A stretch of 64,000 nt of DNA from assembly GCA_029261405.1 (NCBI GenBank), contig JAJDBK010000047.1:1-64000 (forward strand), written 5' to 3'. This document shows, piece after piece, positions 43,035 through 51,701 of the stretch; position 1 is the first letter of the stretch, and every line of letters starts with the position of its first letter. The stretch comes from Nitrospinaceae bacterium. Lineage in GTDB: Bacteria; Nitrospinota_A; UBA7883; JAJDBK01. A program made the translations under genes and the position numbers. A model generated the notes under the pieces. It was not told the DNA's origin, searched no databases, and saw only the letters and a list, made by a program, of their open reading frames with translations.

Positions 43035-44495
43035 TCATTCTGCCAGCGCTTCCTTGAGCAGTGTCTCGACACGGCCTGTAAGCGACGTAAAATGTAGCAG
43101 ACAGGAGTTTTCTTCCGGGTGGCCTGTTTTCACTACTTTCGCATAAAAACACTCCGTTTCGGACGATTGCCTGTCCAGACCTAGCCTGAGCTTCAGGTTG
43201 CTTAGCGGCGCAACCTCCCGCTCCATTTTCAGTACCGCCTTATTATGGGCGAGAGCCACAATCTCTCCCGGCTCAAACGGTCCATCGGCGACCTTGTCGA
43301 GCAGTTCGGTAAACTCCACCTTGATGGCGCGCGCCAGATCGACCGGCTCGTCCGTGTCGTCAGGGAGGTGGATATCATACTCTCCACCAAGCCCCTTGAT
43401 ATCGTAAATCGTCACCGACTCGTCGATCCCTTTTAAGGCCACCTGCATTTTATTTCTCATCTTGGCCATTGGCCATGCGTCGTTGAAGGTAGACTGGGAT
43501 ACTAGGATCTGCCCGCCAACGGTGTACGACTCTATACGGGAGGCCAGGTTGACCGTCCCTCCTACCACGGCGTACTTGACCCGTTTTGAAGAGCCGATGT
43601 TACCTGCGATAACATCACCTGTATTAACTCCGATCCCCATGGAGAGTTCGGGGAACCCTTTCTCCGCGTTGCTATCGTTCACCTTTTTCATCGCAAGTTG
43701 CATCTCAATAGCGCATGCCAGGGAGCGAATCGTGTCGTCTTCCCGGAGAATCGGGGCGCCGAAAAGGACCATCAGGGCGTCACCGTAGAAGTCGTTGATG
43801 ACACCGCCATGTTTGACGATAACTTCAGTCATCACTTCAAAGTAGTCGTTGAGCATCTCCACAACACTCTCAGGGGGCCATTTCTCGGCAAGAACGGCGA
43901 AACCACGTAGATCGCTCATGACCACCGTAACTTTTCTTTTGTCTCCGCCGAGCTTGAGCCCATCGGACGACTCCAGCAGGTTATCCACAACCTCGTCTGA
44001 CATATATCTTCCGAAAACGGACCTGATGAACCGGGTTTTCTTTTCGAGTTCTCCGTTCAGTTCCTTAAGCTCGGCGTTCGATTTTTTCAATTTTTCGGAA
44101 AGCTTGCTCTCCCGGACACTTGCGGCGACCCTGGCCAGCAGTTCGACCCGGTTGATCGGTTTGGTGACATAATCGTTGGCGCCCGCATGAAGCCCCGCCT
44201 TGATAGACTCGGGTGAACTCAAGGCTGTCACCATGATGACCGGAATCGATCTGAGTTCTTCACTCGCTTTAAGTTTCTGTAGAACTTCGATACCTGACAT
44301 TCCGGGCATCATCCAGTCGAGCAGAACCACATCCACGCGGGTGGTGGATAGTATTTCGAGGGCTTCCTGACCTGAACTGGCTGTTATCAGGTGGTACCCC
44401 TCCTTTCGCATCGGCATTTTCAGGACAAGAAGATTGCTCTCCTCGTCATCGACGGCCAAAGCGACCGGTTTTCCCGCCGTCTCTTCGTTATCCAT
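43035..44495 (-). CDS. receiver - class III nucleotide cyclase - PilZ-like protein
   Basis: A 486-residue soluble protein. Receiver at 10-130 (D60 in VLLDWMMPGMSG, VTALSS, DYVTKPI), coiled linker (ELKELNGELEKKTRFI), then a class III cyclase domain (about 185-365): metal Asp in VVMSDLRGFAVLAE, second metal Asp in FYGDALMVLFG and Asn/Arg in VNLASRIES. The adenine-selecting position of GDxVN reads GG, so substrate choice (ATP or GTP) is open. The last 100 residues have a beta-barrel pattern like PilZ (EIVALAHNKAVLKMEREVA). Phosphorylation of D60 would couple a kinase to cyclic nucleotide synthesis. Confidence 0.88.
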   Translation of the reverse strand: MDNEETAGKPVALAVDDEESNLLVLKMPMRKEGYHLITASSGQEALEILSTTRVDVVLLDWMMPGMSGIEVLQKLKASEELRSIPVIMVTALSSPESIKAGLHAGANDYVTKPINRVELLARVAASVRESKLSEKLKKSNAELKELNGELEKKTRFIRSVFGRYMSDEVVDNLLESSDGLKLGGDKRKVTVVMSDLRGFAVLAEKWPPESVVEMLNDYFEVMTEVIVKHGGVINDFYGDALMVLFGAPILREDDTIRSLACAIEMQLAMKKVNDSNAEKGFPELSMGIGVNTGDVIAGNIGSSKRVKYAVVGGTVNLASRIESYTVGGQILVSQSTFNDAWPMAKMRNKMQVALKGIDESVTIYDIKGLGGEYDIHLPDDTDEPVDLARAIKVEFTELLDKVADGPFEPGEIVALAHNKAVLKMEREVAPLSNLKLRLGLDRQSSETECFYAKVVKTGHPEENSCLLHFTSLTGRVETLLKEALAE

Positions 44496-44672
44496 GACTC
44501 TCCATGCTAATGGCTACACTCCTGATGGACGTTTGTCGATCTGGTAAGTTACCATACTGTATCGGAAACATATTGGATATTTTGGTCCATGTTACAACAG
44601 TGTATTCTACGACATTTCGGAGAATAAAGAGTATTCTGCCAAAAAAGCTTCAATTATCAGGATTTTTGATTA

Positions 44673-45803
44673 ATGGAAAATAGAGAGTCGATTATAGAGA
44701 ACTTTTCGGACCACAAACCGGGCCTAGCTCCGCTTCTGATTCTGGTCAACGAAGAGGGAAACATATATGACATCAGTCAACTGCGGGGCGATGGAAGGGA
44801 AAAAAAGGTCTCTACGATAATCGGGATAGAGTTCTCGGCCGAAGAAATCAAGGGGGAGAAGGGGGATTATCCTGTCAATATTGTGGAATACCTCAAGAAC
44901 AGCAAACTTGTAATCATGAGCGAGAGCGCCAGAAGAATAATAATCGGTTATATAGAAAAGCTGGTCCAGCAAGGGGTGGAATTTGAAATTCACCCGGGAG
45001 ACAAAAGAGATACTTTTCTAACCATTAACGGCACAGATATACATCTGCATATCAAGGGTTTCAGGAGCCTGCTCAATGGTAATTACGCCATCCTGATAGC
45101 CCCGCAAACTGGCGTGGTCAGGCACAAGATCAAGAGCGAAAGAATGGCCCTCATCGGCGGCTATCTTTCCGGCCTGCTCCACGACCTGGTAAACAACATC
45201 AACCTTATAAAGGGACTCTCGGAGCATATCATGACCACTGGCCCGAAAGAGGTACAGTCGTTAGCCAAAGCGATATACGAATCGGGCGAAAAGATCGAGC
45301 AGATGAGAAGCTCGGTACTCCACTTTCTTAAAACCGGCGATATGAACATCGTTACCCAGGACCTGGCAAGCCTGGTCTCCCGATATTATGTTCACTCCGT
45401 GCAGTACGATTCCAAAAAGGAGGTCGTCCTCGGAGAGATGGTTAACGGCCTTCTGATTGATGTGGACGAACTTTACCTTAACAGGGTCTTTAACAACCTG
45501 GTCGATAACGCCACCCACGCCGGCGCCAGCCGTGTGGAGATAAAAGTCTTCTCGAGCGGTGGATACGGTGTCATGACTGTTACGGACAACGGTTGCGGCA
45601 TCCCCGGCGACAAGATCGACGGTATCTTCGACCCTCTCTACACCACATCGGAGAACGGGACAGGATTGGGCCTCTCCAACTGTATTGAGATAGTGAAAAA
45701 ACATAACGGTTTTATCGATGTCGAAAGCGAGCTTGCCACGGAGACGAGTTCGGGAAAAACCACCTTTTCCGTCCTCCTTCCTTTGAGTAAAGGTGGGCGC
45801 TAA
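44673..45803 (+). CDS. soluble sensor histidine kinase
   Basis: A 376-residue soluble protein with an unassigned N-terminal sensor part (1-170) and a kinase core: phospho-acceptor His in GYLSGLLHDLVNNINLIKG, N box VDNATHAGA, G1 VTDNGCGIPGDKID, and the G2 box in TTSENGTGLGLSN. The residue after the His is Asp rather than the common Glu. No receiver is fused. It diverges from the receiver-cyclase gene 177 bp away, and could be its kinase, but that is inferred from proximity. Confidence 0.85.
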   Translation: MENRESIIENFSDHKPGLAPLLILVNEEGNIYDISQLRGDGREKKVSTIIGIEFSAEEIKGEKGDYPVNIVEYLKNSKLVIMSESARRIIIGYIEKLVQQGVEFEIHPGDKRDTFLTINGTDIHLHIKGFRSLLNGNYAILIAPQTGVVRHKIKSERMALIGGYLSGLLHDLVNNINLIKGLSEHIMTTGPKEVQSLAKAIYESGEKIEQMRSSVLHFLKTGDMNIVTQDLASLVSRYYVHSVQYDSKKEVVLGEMVNGLLIDVDELYLNRVFNNLVDNATHAGASRVEIKVFSSGGYGVMTVTDNGCGIPGDKIDGIFDPLYTTSENGTGLGLSNCIEIVKKHNGFIDVESELATETSSGKTTFSVLLPLSKGGR

Positions 45804-46043
45804 CCGCAACCTTAGGGGTCTGTCCGTGGCTGGCTGTTATGGTATATTATAGTAGCGTGCGCATTATGCTAATATTACTATAATTTCACAGGAGAGATAA
45901 GGGCGTGACTTTGGGGACGACGAAGTAGTGTCAAGGTCGGACTTAGTGGACCCCTGGGGAGGGGCCGGAGGACAACCGACTTCAATGCTCTGTTAGTTGC
46001 CCTCATTATGAAAGAAGGCCACTTTGGCAGGCGCCTCCTGTAG
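45804..46043. other. intergenic region, unassigned structured-looking DNA
   Basis: A 240-bp gap between a kinase gene and the convergent purF. It has an AT-rich part (about 45840-45890) with a direct inverted motif TAGTA..., then a GC-rich part with several short inverted repeats (CCCTGGGGAGGGG and AGGAGGCGCCT). No reading frame with a ribosome site. It may hold a terminator for purF: an inverted repeat GCCA-CTT-TGGC sits at about 46019-46029 beside a pyrimidine-rich stretch on the minus strand, but the stem is short. Confidence 0.35.
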
Positions 46044-47489
46044 TCAGGCGGGTTTCTTTAAACCCTGGTTTGCCGTGACGTGGGCTGTTGGTTGAATGTC
46101 CATCAGACTAGTCTGTGATTCGGTTACATGAGTCTCTACCGGGTACTCACCGTCGAAACACGCTTTGCAAAAATGGTTCTCCCTACCCTTCACGGCGTTT
46201 AACATTCGCTCTATCGACAGGTACGCAAGGGAGTCGGCCCCCAGAAACTGCCGGGTCTCCTCCACGCTGTAAGTGGAGGCGATCAGTTCCGAGCGGGTCG
46301 GAGTGTCGATCCCGTAAAAACATGGGTGTGTCGTAGGGGGTGACGATATGCGGACGTGAATCTCTCTCGCCCCTGCGTCCCGGACCATCTTTACCAGCTT
46401 GCGGGAGGTGGTGCCTCTCACTATAGAGTCGTCCACCAGGACAACGCTTTTTCCTTTGATCAACTCCCGGATCGGGTTAAGTTTGATCTTCACACCAAAA
46501 TGGCGGATCGACTGGACCGGTTCGATGAAAGTCCGCCCGACGTAGTGGTTCCTGATGATCGCTTTCTCATAGGTGATTTTGGCCCGCTCGGCGTACCCCA
46601 AAGCCGCCACAATGCCCGAATCGGGTACCGGAACCACAAAATCGGCCTCCACCGGAGCGGTAAGCGCCAGTTGTTTACCGAACTCTTTTCTCACCTTATG
46701 CGTGTTGGCGCCGAAAATGTTGGAATCGGGTCTGGCGAAGTAGATATATTCAAAAATACAGTGTTTTGGCTCCTGCTTGGCGAACGGGGTGAGGCTCACC
46801 ATTCCCTCTTCGTTGACCACTATGATCTCACCCGGCTCTACCTCCCGCACGAAAGTGGCGTCGATCAGGTCGAAAGCGCACGTCTCCGATGCAAAGACAT
46901 AGGCGTTATCGAGCCGTCCCATGACAAGGGGTCTGAAACCGTGCGGGTCTCTTGCAACGATCAATTCGTTTTCGCCCATAATGGCAAGGGAATACGCGCC
47001 TTCCACCGTTGAGAGAGCGTCGGCCACCTGATCCTGCAACCGGGTTTCGCGGCTCTTGGCGATCAGGTGGATAACGACTTCCGAATCCATGGTGGACCGG
47101 AAAATCGAACCATGTTTCTCCAGATCGGTTCTGATAATGTCGGCGTTGACAAGGTTCCCATTGTGGGCCAGAGCGAGCGGGCCTTTGTAGTAATTTATTG
47201 CAAACGGCTGTGCGTTTTTTAACATCGAAGCGCCGTGGGTCGAATAACGGTTGTGGCCGATGGATATCTCACCTTTCAGCCGTTCAATCCGCTCACCGTT
47301 AAAAATCTCCGAAACGAGTCCAAGACCTATCTCGGAGTAGTGCCGCTTTGTATCACTGGAGACTATTCCCGCCGCCTCCTGCCCCCTGTGCTGAAGGGCG
47401 TAGAGACCAAGGTATGTCAGGTTGGCCGCCTCTTTGTGACCATACACCGCCATTACAGCGCACTCTTCCTTAAAACCGTCTAAAGCCAT
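46044..47489 (-). CDS. purF: amidophosphoribosyltransferase
   Basis: The first committed purine enzyme: PRPP plus glutamine gives 5-phosphoribosylamine. From ATG 47489 (SD GGAAG) the protein has a short propeptide MALDGFKEE that ends before the catalytic Cys (ECAVMAVYG), as in the Bacillus-type enzyme whose propeptide is cleaved. Glutaminase motifs follow (IGHNRYSTHGAS, HNGNLVN, SMDSEVVIHLIA), then the PRTase site VVLVDDSIVRGTTSRKLV. Near the C-terminus the motif HFCKACFDGEYP matches the Cys pair that binds a [4Fe-4S] cluster in that group. An upstream TTG/ATG (47519) extension of ten codons is unlikely. Confidence 0.96.
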   Translation of the reverse strand: MALDGFKEECAVMAVYGHKEAANLTYLGLYALQHRGQEAAGIVSSDTKRHYSEIGLGLVSEIFNGERIERLKGEISIGHNRYSTHGASMLKNAQPFAINYYKGPLALAHNGNLVNADIIRTDLEKHGSIFRSTMDSEVVIHLIAKSRETRLQDQVADALSTVEGAYSLAIMGENELIVARDPHGFRPLVMGRLDNAYVFASETCAFDLIDATFVREVEPGEIIVVNEEGMVSLTPFAKQEPKHCIFEYIYFARPDSNIFGANTHKVRKEFGKQLALTAPVEADFVVPVPDSGIVAALGYAERAKITYEKAIIRNHYVGRTFIEPVQSIRHFGVKIKLNPIRELIKGKSVVLVDDSIVRGTTSRKLVKMVRDAGAREIHVRISSPPTTHPCFYGIDTPTRSELIASTYSVEETRQFLGADSLAYLSIERMLNAVKGRENHFCKACFDGEYPVETHVTESQTSLMDIQPTAHVTANQGLKKPA

Positions 47490-47548
47490 GTTCTTCCGAC
47501 CGCAGAGTATTGTGAGCAAATAAAAGTCGCTACAGTATATCGTTCTAT

Positions 47549-47576
47549 TTGACAGATGCGAAGCGTTCTGTAGAAT
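47549..47576 (+). promoter_or_regulatory. sigma-70 promoter of the yqaA-like gene
   Basis: TTGACA at 47549-47554, a 16-nt spacer and TAGAAT at 47571-47576. It places transcription start near 47583, where the first in-frame ATG lies. This supports the later ATG (47619) as the start. Confidence 0.6.
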
Positions 47577-47618
47577 ACGCCGATGACTTCGAGCGAAATA
47601 ACACCCCGAACAGGGGTA

Positions 47619-48200
47619 ATGACACGGATCTACAGATGGACCCTCTCCTGGGCCGACACTCCATACGGTTCACCGGCATTGTTCTTTCTGGCCCTGATCG
47701 AATCCTCCTTCTTCCCCGTACCGCCAGATCCGCTTCTCATGGCGCTAGGGGTGGCGAAACCTTCAAGAGCCATCTGGTACGGCTTTATATGCACGGTCGC
47801 ATCGGTGATTGGCGGCGCTTTGGGTTACGCCATCGGCATGTTCTTCATCGACTCGATAGGGATCAAGATAATAGAGTTTTATGGTCTGCTCGAAAAATAC
47901 TCCACTATTCAGGCTCTCTACGATGAATATAATGCGCTGGTGGTGCTTGTGGCCGGAGTCTCACCCATACCATACAAGGTATTCACCATCGCCGCCGGAG
48001 CGTTCAAGGTCAATTTCGCCACCTTCCTCCTCGCTTCCGTTGTTGGCAGAGGATTTCGTTTCATGGCTGAAGGGGTTCTGCTCTATTATTACGGCGACAA
48101 GATCAAGGATTTTATTGACAGGTACATAACTATCATCTCATGGGCAGTCGGAATTCTGGTAATCCTCGGATTTGTAGCCATCAAATACCTGATCCCCTGA
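47619..48200 (+). CDS. YqaA-like VTT/SNARE-associated inner membrane protein
   Basis: A 193-residue protein with four or five membrane helices of the DedA/VTT superfamily, YqaA branch. Signatures: RIYRWTLSWADTPYGSPALFF, IESSFFPVPPDPLLMALGVAK, IGGALGYAIGMFFID, VLVAGVSPIPYKVFTIAAGAF and VVGRGFRFMAEGVLLYYYG. I start it at ATG 47619 because the family begins here; the earlier ATG (47583) lies too close to the -10 box. DedA relatives act in lipid translocation or membrane potential; YqaA's role is not firm. Confidence 0.85.
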   Translation: MTRIYRWTLSWADTPYGSPALFFLALIESSFFPVPPDPLLMALGVAKPSRAIWYGFICTVASVIGGALGYAIGMFFIDSIGIKIIEFYGLLEKYSTIQALYDEYNALVVLVAGVSPIPYKVFTIAAGAFKVNFATFLLASVVGRGFRFMAEGVLLYYYGDKIKDFIDRYITIISWAVGILVILGFVAIKYLIP

Positions 48201-48592
48201 TTACAGACTCCGGCCTCTACGTTGTCACCCTGCGCCTTGGCCGAAAGAAGCGGATAAGGATCGGCAAACTGGGTGTTATCGAGTTCCAACCAGGATGTTA
48301 TCTATACGTGGGAAGCGCCAGCAAAAACCTTCGCAAAAGAATCGAACGCCACAAACGCCGCGAAAAACCATTACAATGGCACATTGACTATATACGACGG
48401 CATTGCCGGTTCATCGGCGTTACATTGGCTGGTATTGACGAGGGGGAATGCTCGTTGGCCGAAAGGGTCATACGGTCTGTGGATGGTAAAATCGCATATC
48501 CCCGCTTTGGCGCCAGCGACTGCAACTGCGCAGGACACCTGATATTCAGTGAGGAGATTAAGTCGTGGAAAGAAACCTTTTTGAGCATATAA
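48140..48592 (+). CDS. DUF123-type GIY-YIG-like protein
   Basis: A protein of up to 150 residues; the true start may be later because the first 20 codons overlap the yqaA-like gene in another frame. The core is clear: SGLYVVTLRLGRKKRIRIGKLG, the YLYVGSASKNLRKRIERHKR motif of the GIY-YIG fold, and LQWHIDYIRRH. This DUF123 group is related to nuclease domains fused to Nth or found alone. The catalytic Arg and Tyr positions seem present (YLYVGSA and RIERH). Substrate unknown. Confidence 0.8.
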   Translation: MGSRNSGNPRICSHQIPDPLITDSGLYVVTLRLGRKKRIRIGKLGVIEFQPGCYLYVGSASKNLRKRIERHKRREKPLQWHIDYIRRHCRFIGVTLAGIDEGECSLAERVIRSVDGKIAYPRFGASDCNCAGHLIFSEEIKSWKETFLSI

Positions 48593-49182
48593 CCTGGTTA
48601 CAGGGGCAAAATAGCGACCCCGTTACGCAAAAAGAGAAGATCTGGCGAATTTTCGGATGTAACAAGGCTATTCTGGTTCTCGACTCGTCCGGTTTCACGA
48701 TGATAACAAAAGAATTCGGTATCGTACATTTTCTCTCTGCGCTTATGAGAATGAGAAGTGTTAATACACAGGTGTTCAAGGAGAATGGATGCGGATACCT
48801 GCACTGTCAGGCAGACAACATAATCGCTTCGTTTAACACCCCGCAAACAGCCCTGAAAGCGGCTATCGAGGCCAATATCGCCTTGAAAAAAGAGTTTAAA
48901 ACCTCCCCGGAGAACGAACGTCTCTCCGTCTGTATCGGTATAGGGTACGGAAAACTGCTCGACACAAAAACGGTTGAAGGTTTCTACGGTGACGAGATGA
49001 ACATGGCCTCCAAGCTTGGGGAAGACGAAGCCGGGGCCGAAGAGATTTTAGTCACCCCCGCCGCGTTTGAAGGGCTTTCAGAAAAATACCGGGAACTTTT
49101 TGCGATAGGCGAGTTTTCCATATCGGGCAAACCGGCGACCTATTACAAAACGAACCTTTCACAAGCGCAAAACGCTGGATAA
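48565..49182 (+). CDS. cyclase-homology domain protein
   Basis: A 205-residue protein from GTG 48565, overlapping the previous gene by 28 nt. It is a single class III cyclase-homology domain: AILVLDSSGFTMITKEFG with the first metal Asp, CQADNIIASFNTPQTALKAAI with the second, GIGYGKLLDTKTVEGFYG and DEMNMASKLGED, where the catalytic Asn is kept but the following Arg of NxxxR is Lys. Activity is doubtful but cannot be excluded. The N-terminal 30 residues may be a small regulatory helix. Confidence 0.75.
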   Translation: MERNLFEHITWLQGQNSDPVTQKEKIWRIFGCNKAILVLDSSGFTMITKEFGIVHFLSALMRMRSVNTQVFKENGCGYLHCQADNIIASFNTPQTALKAAIEANIALKKEFKTSPENERLSVCIGIGYGKLLDTKTVEGFYGDEMNMASKLGEDEAGAEEILVTPAAFEGLSEKYRELFAIGEFSISGKPATYYKTNLSQAQNAG

Positions 49183-49194
49183 ACGGAAAATGAT

Positions 49195-50013
49195 ATGACC
49201 AACGCCAGCGGTGATTTTTCCACTGTGGGGAGCCGTTACGACACGATAAGTCTCGTCCAGGCGGACCACCATCAGACATTGATCGACCTTGCGGATCTGA
49301 AACACGATAGCGATATCCTCGATATCGGATGCGGGACCGGCGCCCTTCTGGAAAAACTTCGCGGAATCACATCGGGTCGGCTGACAGGCGTAGACCCGTC
49401 ACCGGGCATGATAGATGTGGCGAGAGGGAAAAATATCGAAGGCGCAAGTTTCATAAACGGTTCAGTCGACGCCGTTGTGTGTGAAGAAGAGTTTAACGTG
49501 GTCTTCTCAAACTCCTCCCTCCAATGGTTCACCGATCCCGACACCGCCATAAAAAAAATCGGAACAGCATTGAGAATCGACGGAACATTTGTAGCCCAGG
49601 CTCCGGCGACAAGCGCCTACTGCCCGGTTTTTATCGCCGCCACCGAAAGGATAGCGCAGGATGAAGTTGCGGGGCCGATCTTCACCCGATATAAAAACCC
49701 GTGGTTTTTTCTGGAGACAGAAGAGATGTATGGCGCCTGGCTTGAGCGGGGCGCATTGATTACGGAAATGGTCAGAATCGTCTCCGTCAAACATCGGGTT
49801 ACCATTGAAAAAGCCATGGATGTTTTCGAATCGGGAGCCGCTATAGGTTACCTCGCAGACGCGCGCTACGACACTCCCATAGACGATTCATACAAGGCCC
49901 GATTCAGGGCTATCTTGCGGTCGGTTCTATCCGGGGTGGCGAATACAGAGGGTCTTCTCGACCTCTCTTTTAACCGCGTCTTTCTGGTGGGGAGAAGATG
50001 CGTGGGCGTTTGA
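49195..50013 (+). CDS. SAM-dependent methyltransferase
   Basis: A 272-residue class I methyltransferase. The SAM-binding motif I is ILDIGCGTGALLEKL, motif II/acidic loop GVDPSPGMIDVA, then FNVVFSNSSLQWF typical of the trans-aconitate or BioC-like group. It follows the cyclase-homology gene by 12 nt. The substrate is unknown; a biotin-pathway role (BioC) is possible but no other bio gene is close. Confidence 0.85.
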   Translation: MTNASGDFSTVGSRYDTISLVQADHHQTLIDLADLKHDSDILDIGCGTGALLEKLRGITSGRLTGVDPSPGMIDVARGKNIEGASFINGSVDAVVCEEEFNVVFSNSSLQWFTDPDTAIKKIGTALRIDGTFVAQAPATSAYCPVFIAATERIAQDEVAGPIFTRYKNPWFFLETEEMYGAWLERGALITEMVRIVSVKHRVTIEKAMDVFESGAAIGYLADARYDTPIDDSYKARFRAILRSVLSGVANTEGLLDLSFNRVFLVGRRCVGV

Positions 50014-50038
50014 CGCTGACTCCTCAAAACTGCTGAAT

Positions 50039-51025
50039 ATGGACAAACAATCGATAGAGCCGTGGGCCACGAAACCTGAAATAGCGCTTTTTGTTTTGCT
50101 CCTGTCTACAGTAGTGGTAACGGCGTTATCTTATCCCCAACATCTGTTAGCTCCGGGCGCGAGGTCCCCTGTGCACGCCGGGATAAAAGAGTGTTCCGCC
50201 TGCCATCTCCCCTTTACCCAGCCCCGGGGCGAAACGTGTGTATCATCCGGTTGTCACGACGATATTTTCTGGAATAAAAGAGCGGGGATTTTCAAAGGTC
50301 ATCTCCTTGACAAGGGGTGTATGGGTTGTCACAGCGAACATGTGGGCGCCAAAGGGAAGGTGACATTCGTGGCTCCTCACTCTTTTGTAAAACCGTACAG
50401 TAGTTGTACCGACTGTCACGCGATGAATCCGGGTCACGCGAAGACTAACGAACCAGAGTGCAGTACCTGTCACCTGATGAGTAATTGGAAACTGGCCTGG
50501 TATTCCCATCAAGGCGTGGACTCATCCAGCCCATGTACGGATTGTCACGAATTACCCGGCTATCATTTTAAAACACGGGTGAAATGCATAAACTGTCACA
50601 GCTTTACGAAATGGAAGAGCGAAAAATTTCGCCATAAAAGGGAAAAGAAAAAGATATGCTCCGAGTGCCACAGCTTCAACCAGGATCACCATAAAACCAC
50701 AAAGGGTTGCGATTCCTGCCATCACACCGGAAAGTGGGGATCGATAAAAATAGAGCACTCATTCCCGATTCAACACGGCGCAAAATATTACAATAACAAG
50801 TGCGTCGTTTGTCACCCGGAGTCTCTCGATAAAGCCGACTGTTATTCAGGATGCCATCATCACTCATCACCCGAAGTTATCAAACTTCATGTTGATAATG
50901 GGATAACCGAGGTCTTGACATCATGCAACGATTGCCATAAATCGGGGACGGAGCATTCAGCCAGATCGGGCGATTCCGGCGAGAAATATCGGCTCAGGGA
51001 CCTGTTCATGAAGATGTACGAATGA
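50039..51025 (+). CDS. multiheme c-type cytochrome (10 canonical plus 2 variant heme sites)
   Basis: A 328-residue protein with an N-terminal membrane anchor or uncleaved signal (about 14-31, EIALFVLLLSTVVVTALS). Ten CXXCH motifs are at residues 52, 94, 123, 141, 166, 183, 207, 224, 255 and 296. Two more sites have wider spacing: C67-x4-C72-H73 and C268-x3-C272-H273. The protein thus may bind up to 12 hemes, with many extra His as distal ligands (such as SEHVGAKG, HSFVKP, HHHSS). Such periplasmic wires carry electrons between inner and outer membrane. It is directly upstream of a b-type membrane cytochrome. Confidence 0.92.
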   Translation: MDKQSIEPWATKPEIALFVLLLSTVVVTALSYPQHLLAPGARSPVHAGIKECSACHLPFTQPRGETCVSSGCHDDIFWNKRAGIFKGHLLDKGCMGCHSEHVGAKGKVTFVAPHSFVKPYSSCTDCHAMNPGHAKTNEPECSTCHLMSNWKLAWYSHQGVDSSSPCTDCHELPGYHFKTRVKCINCHSFTKWKSEKFRHKREKKKICSECHSFNQDHHKTTKGCDSCHHTGKWGSIKIEHSFPIQHGAKYYNNKCVVCHPESLDKADCYSGCHHHSSPEVIKLHVDNGITEVLTSCNDCHKSGTEHSARSGDSGEKYRLRDLFMKMYE

Positions 51026-51050
51026 TTAATCGTAAACTTTTGTCCGGGAG

Positions 51051-51695
51051 ATGCGGTTTAATATATTTCCCGAAAATATCTGGCGCATGGAGGCGAATTT
51101 GAATCAGCGGGCAAGGAGGTTCTCCCGGCTACCTATCCTGTTAATGATACTGGCGTTGACCCTTGTCATTACAGTTGTTAGCGAGATCATGATAGACAGG
51201 CTGTTGAATCAGCCACGAAGTGATTTCCATCTGCTTGTGCATTCCATGGGGAGTATAGGGGTGTTGATGGCAATACTCTCTCTTGCCGGATATGTGATTA
51301 AAAAAAACTGGTCAGCGTTTCCGTTGATGCAGAAAGACTGGCTCGACGCGCACCAGGTTCTCGCCGTATTGGGAGTCGTTTTTATCCTGCTACATACCCG
51401 TTTTTACTTCAGATCCTCTATAGCCAGTTTCACGTTTTTATATTACCTGCTCTGTGTGGTAAGTGGATTCGCTGGACGAATTATTTTCACCACGGTCAAA
51501 AACAGGATAAGAAAAAGCAGAGATGAACTGACGGGAAAGGAGATCTCTGAAGATGAAGTGGAGGATAAGCGGGTTGTAGACACTGCGTTATCAGATACAA
51601 TGGCAAAGTGGCGAAAGGTTCACCGGACCCTGACCATGATCCTCGTTGTGTTTCTTGTATTGCATATTGTTTCGTCCCTCTATTTTGGTGGTTAA
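51051..51695 (+). CDS. b-type cytochrome-like membrane protein
   Basis: A 214-residue protein with about five membrane helices (27-47, 60-82, 100-116, 125-146, 190-211). Histidines are placed as in diheme b-type cytochromes: H101 and H115, 14 apart in one helix, and H191 and H205, 14 apart in another, plus H60/H64. It probably passes electrons from the quinone pool to the adjacent periplasmic multiheme cytochrome (25 nt upstream). The start is uncertain: ATG 51051 directly follows a GGGAG, ATG 51087 has no better site. Confidence 0.75.
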   Translation: MRFNIFPENIWRMEANLNQRARRFSRLPILLMILALTLVITVVSEIMIDRLLNQPRSDFHLLVHSMGSIGVLMAILSLAGYVIKKNWSAFPLMQKDWLDAHQVLAVLGVVFILLHTRFYFRSSIASFTFLYYLLCVVSGFAGRIIFTTVKNRIRKSRDELTGKEISEDEVEDKRVVDTALSDTMAKWRKVHRTLTMILVVFLVLHIVSSLYFGG

Positions 51696-51701
51696 ACCCT
51701 G

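Noticed and set aside
45890-45960. IS end or riboswitch in the gap before purF
   Set aside because: Some words resemble insertion-sequence termini, but no paired inverted repeat, transposase remnant or known aptamer core is visible.
46356-47012. 218-codon plus-strand frame inside purF
   Set aside because: Antisense shadow of purF, which has every family motif on the other strand.
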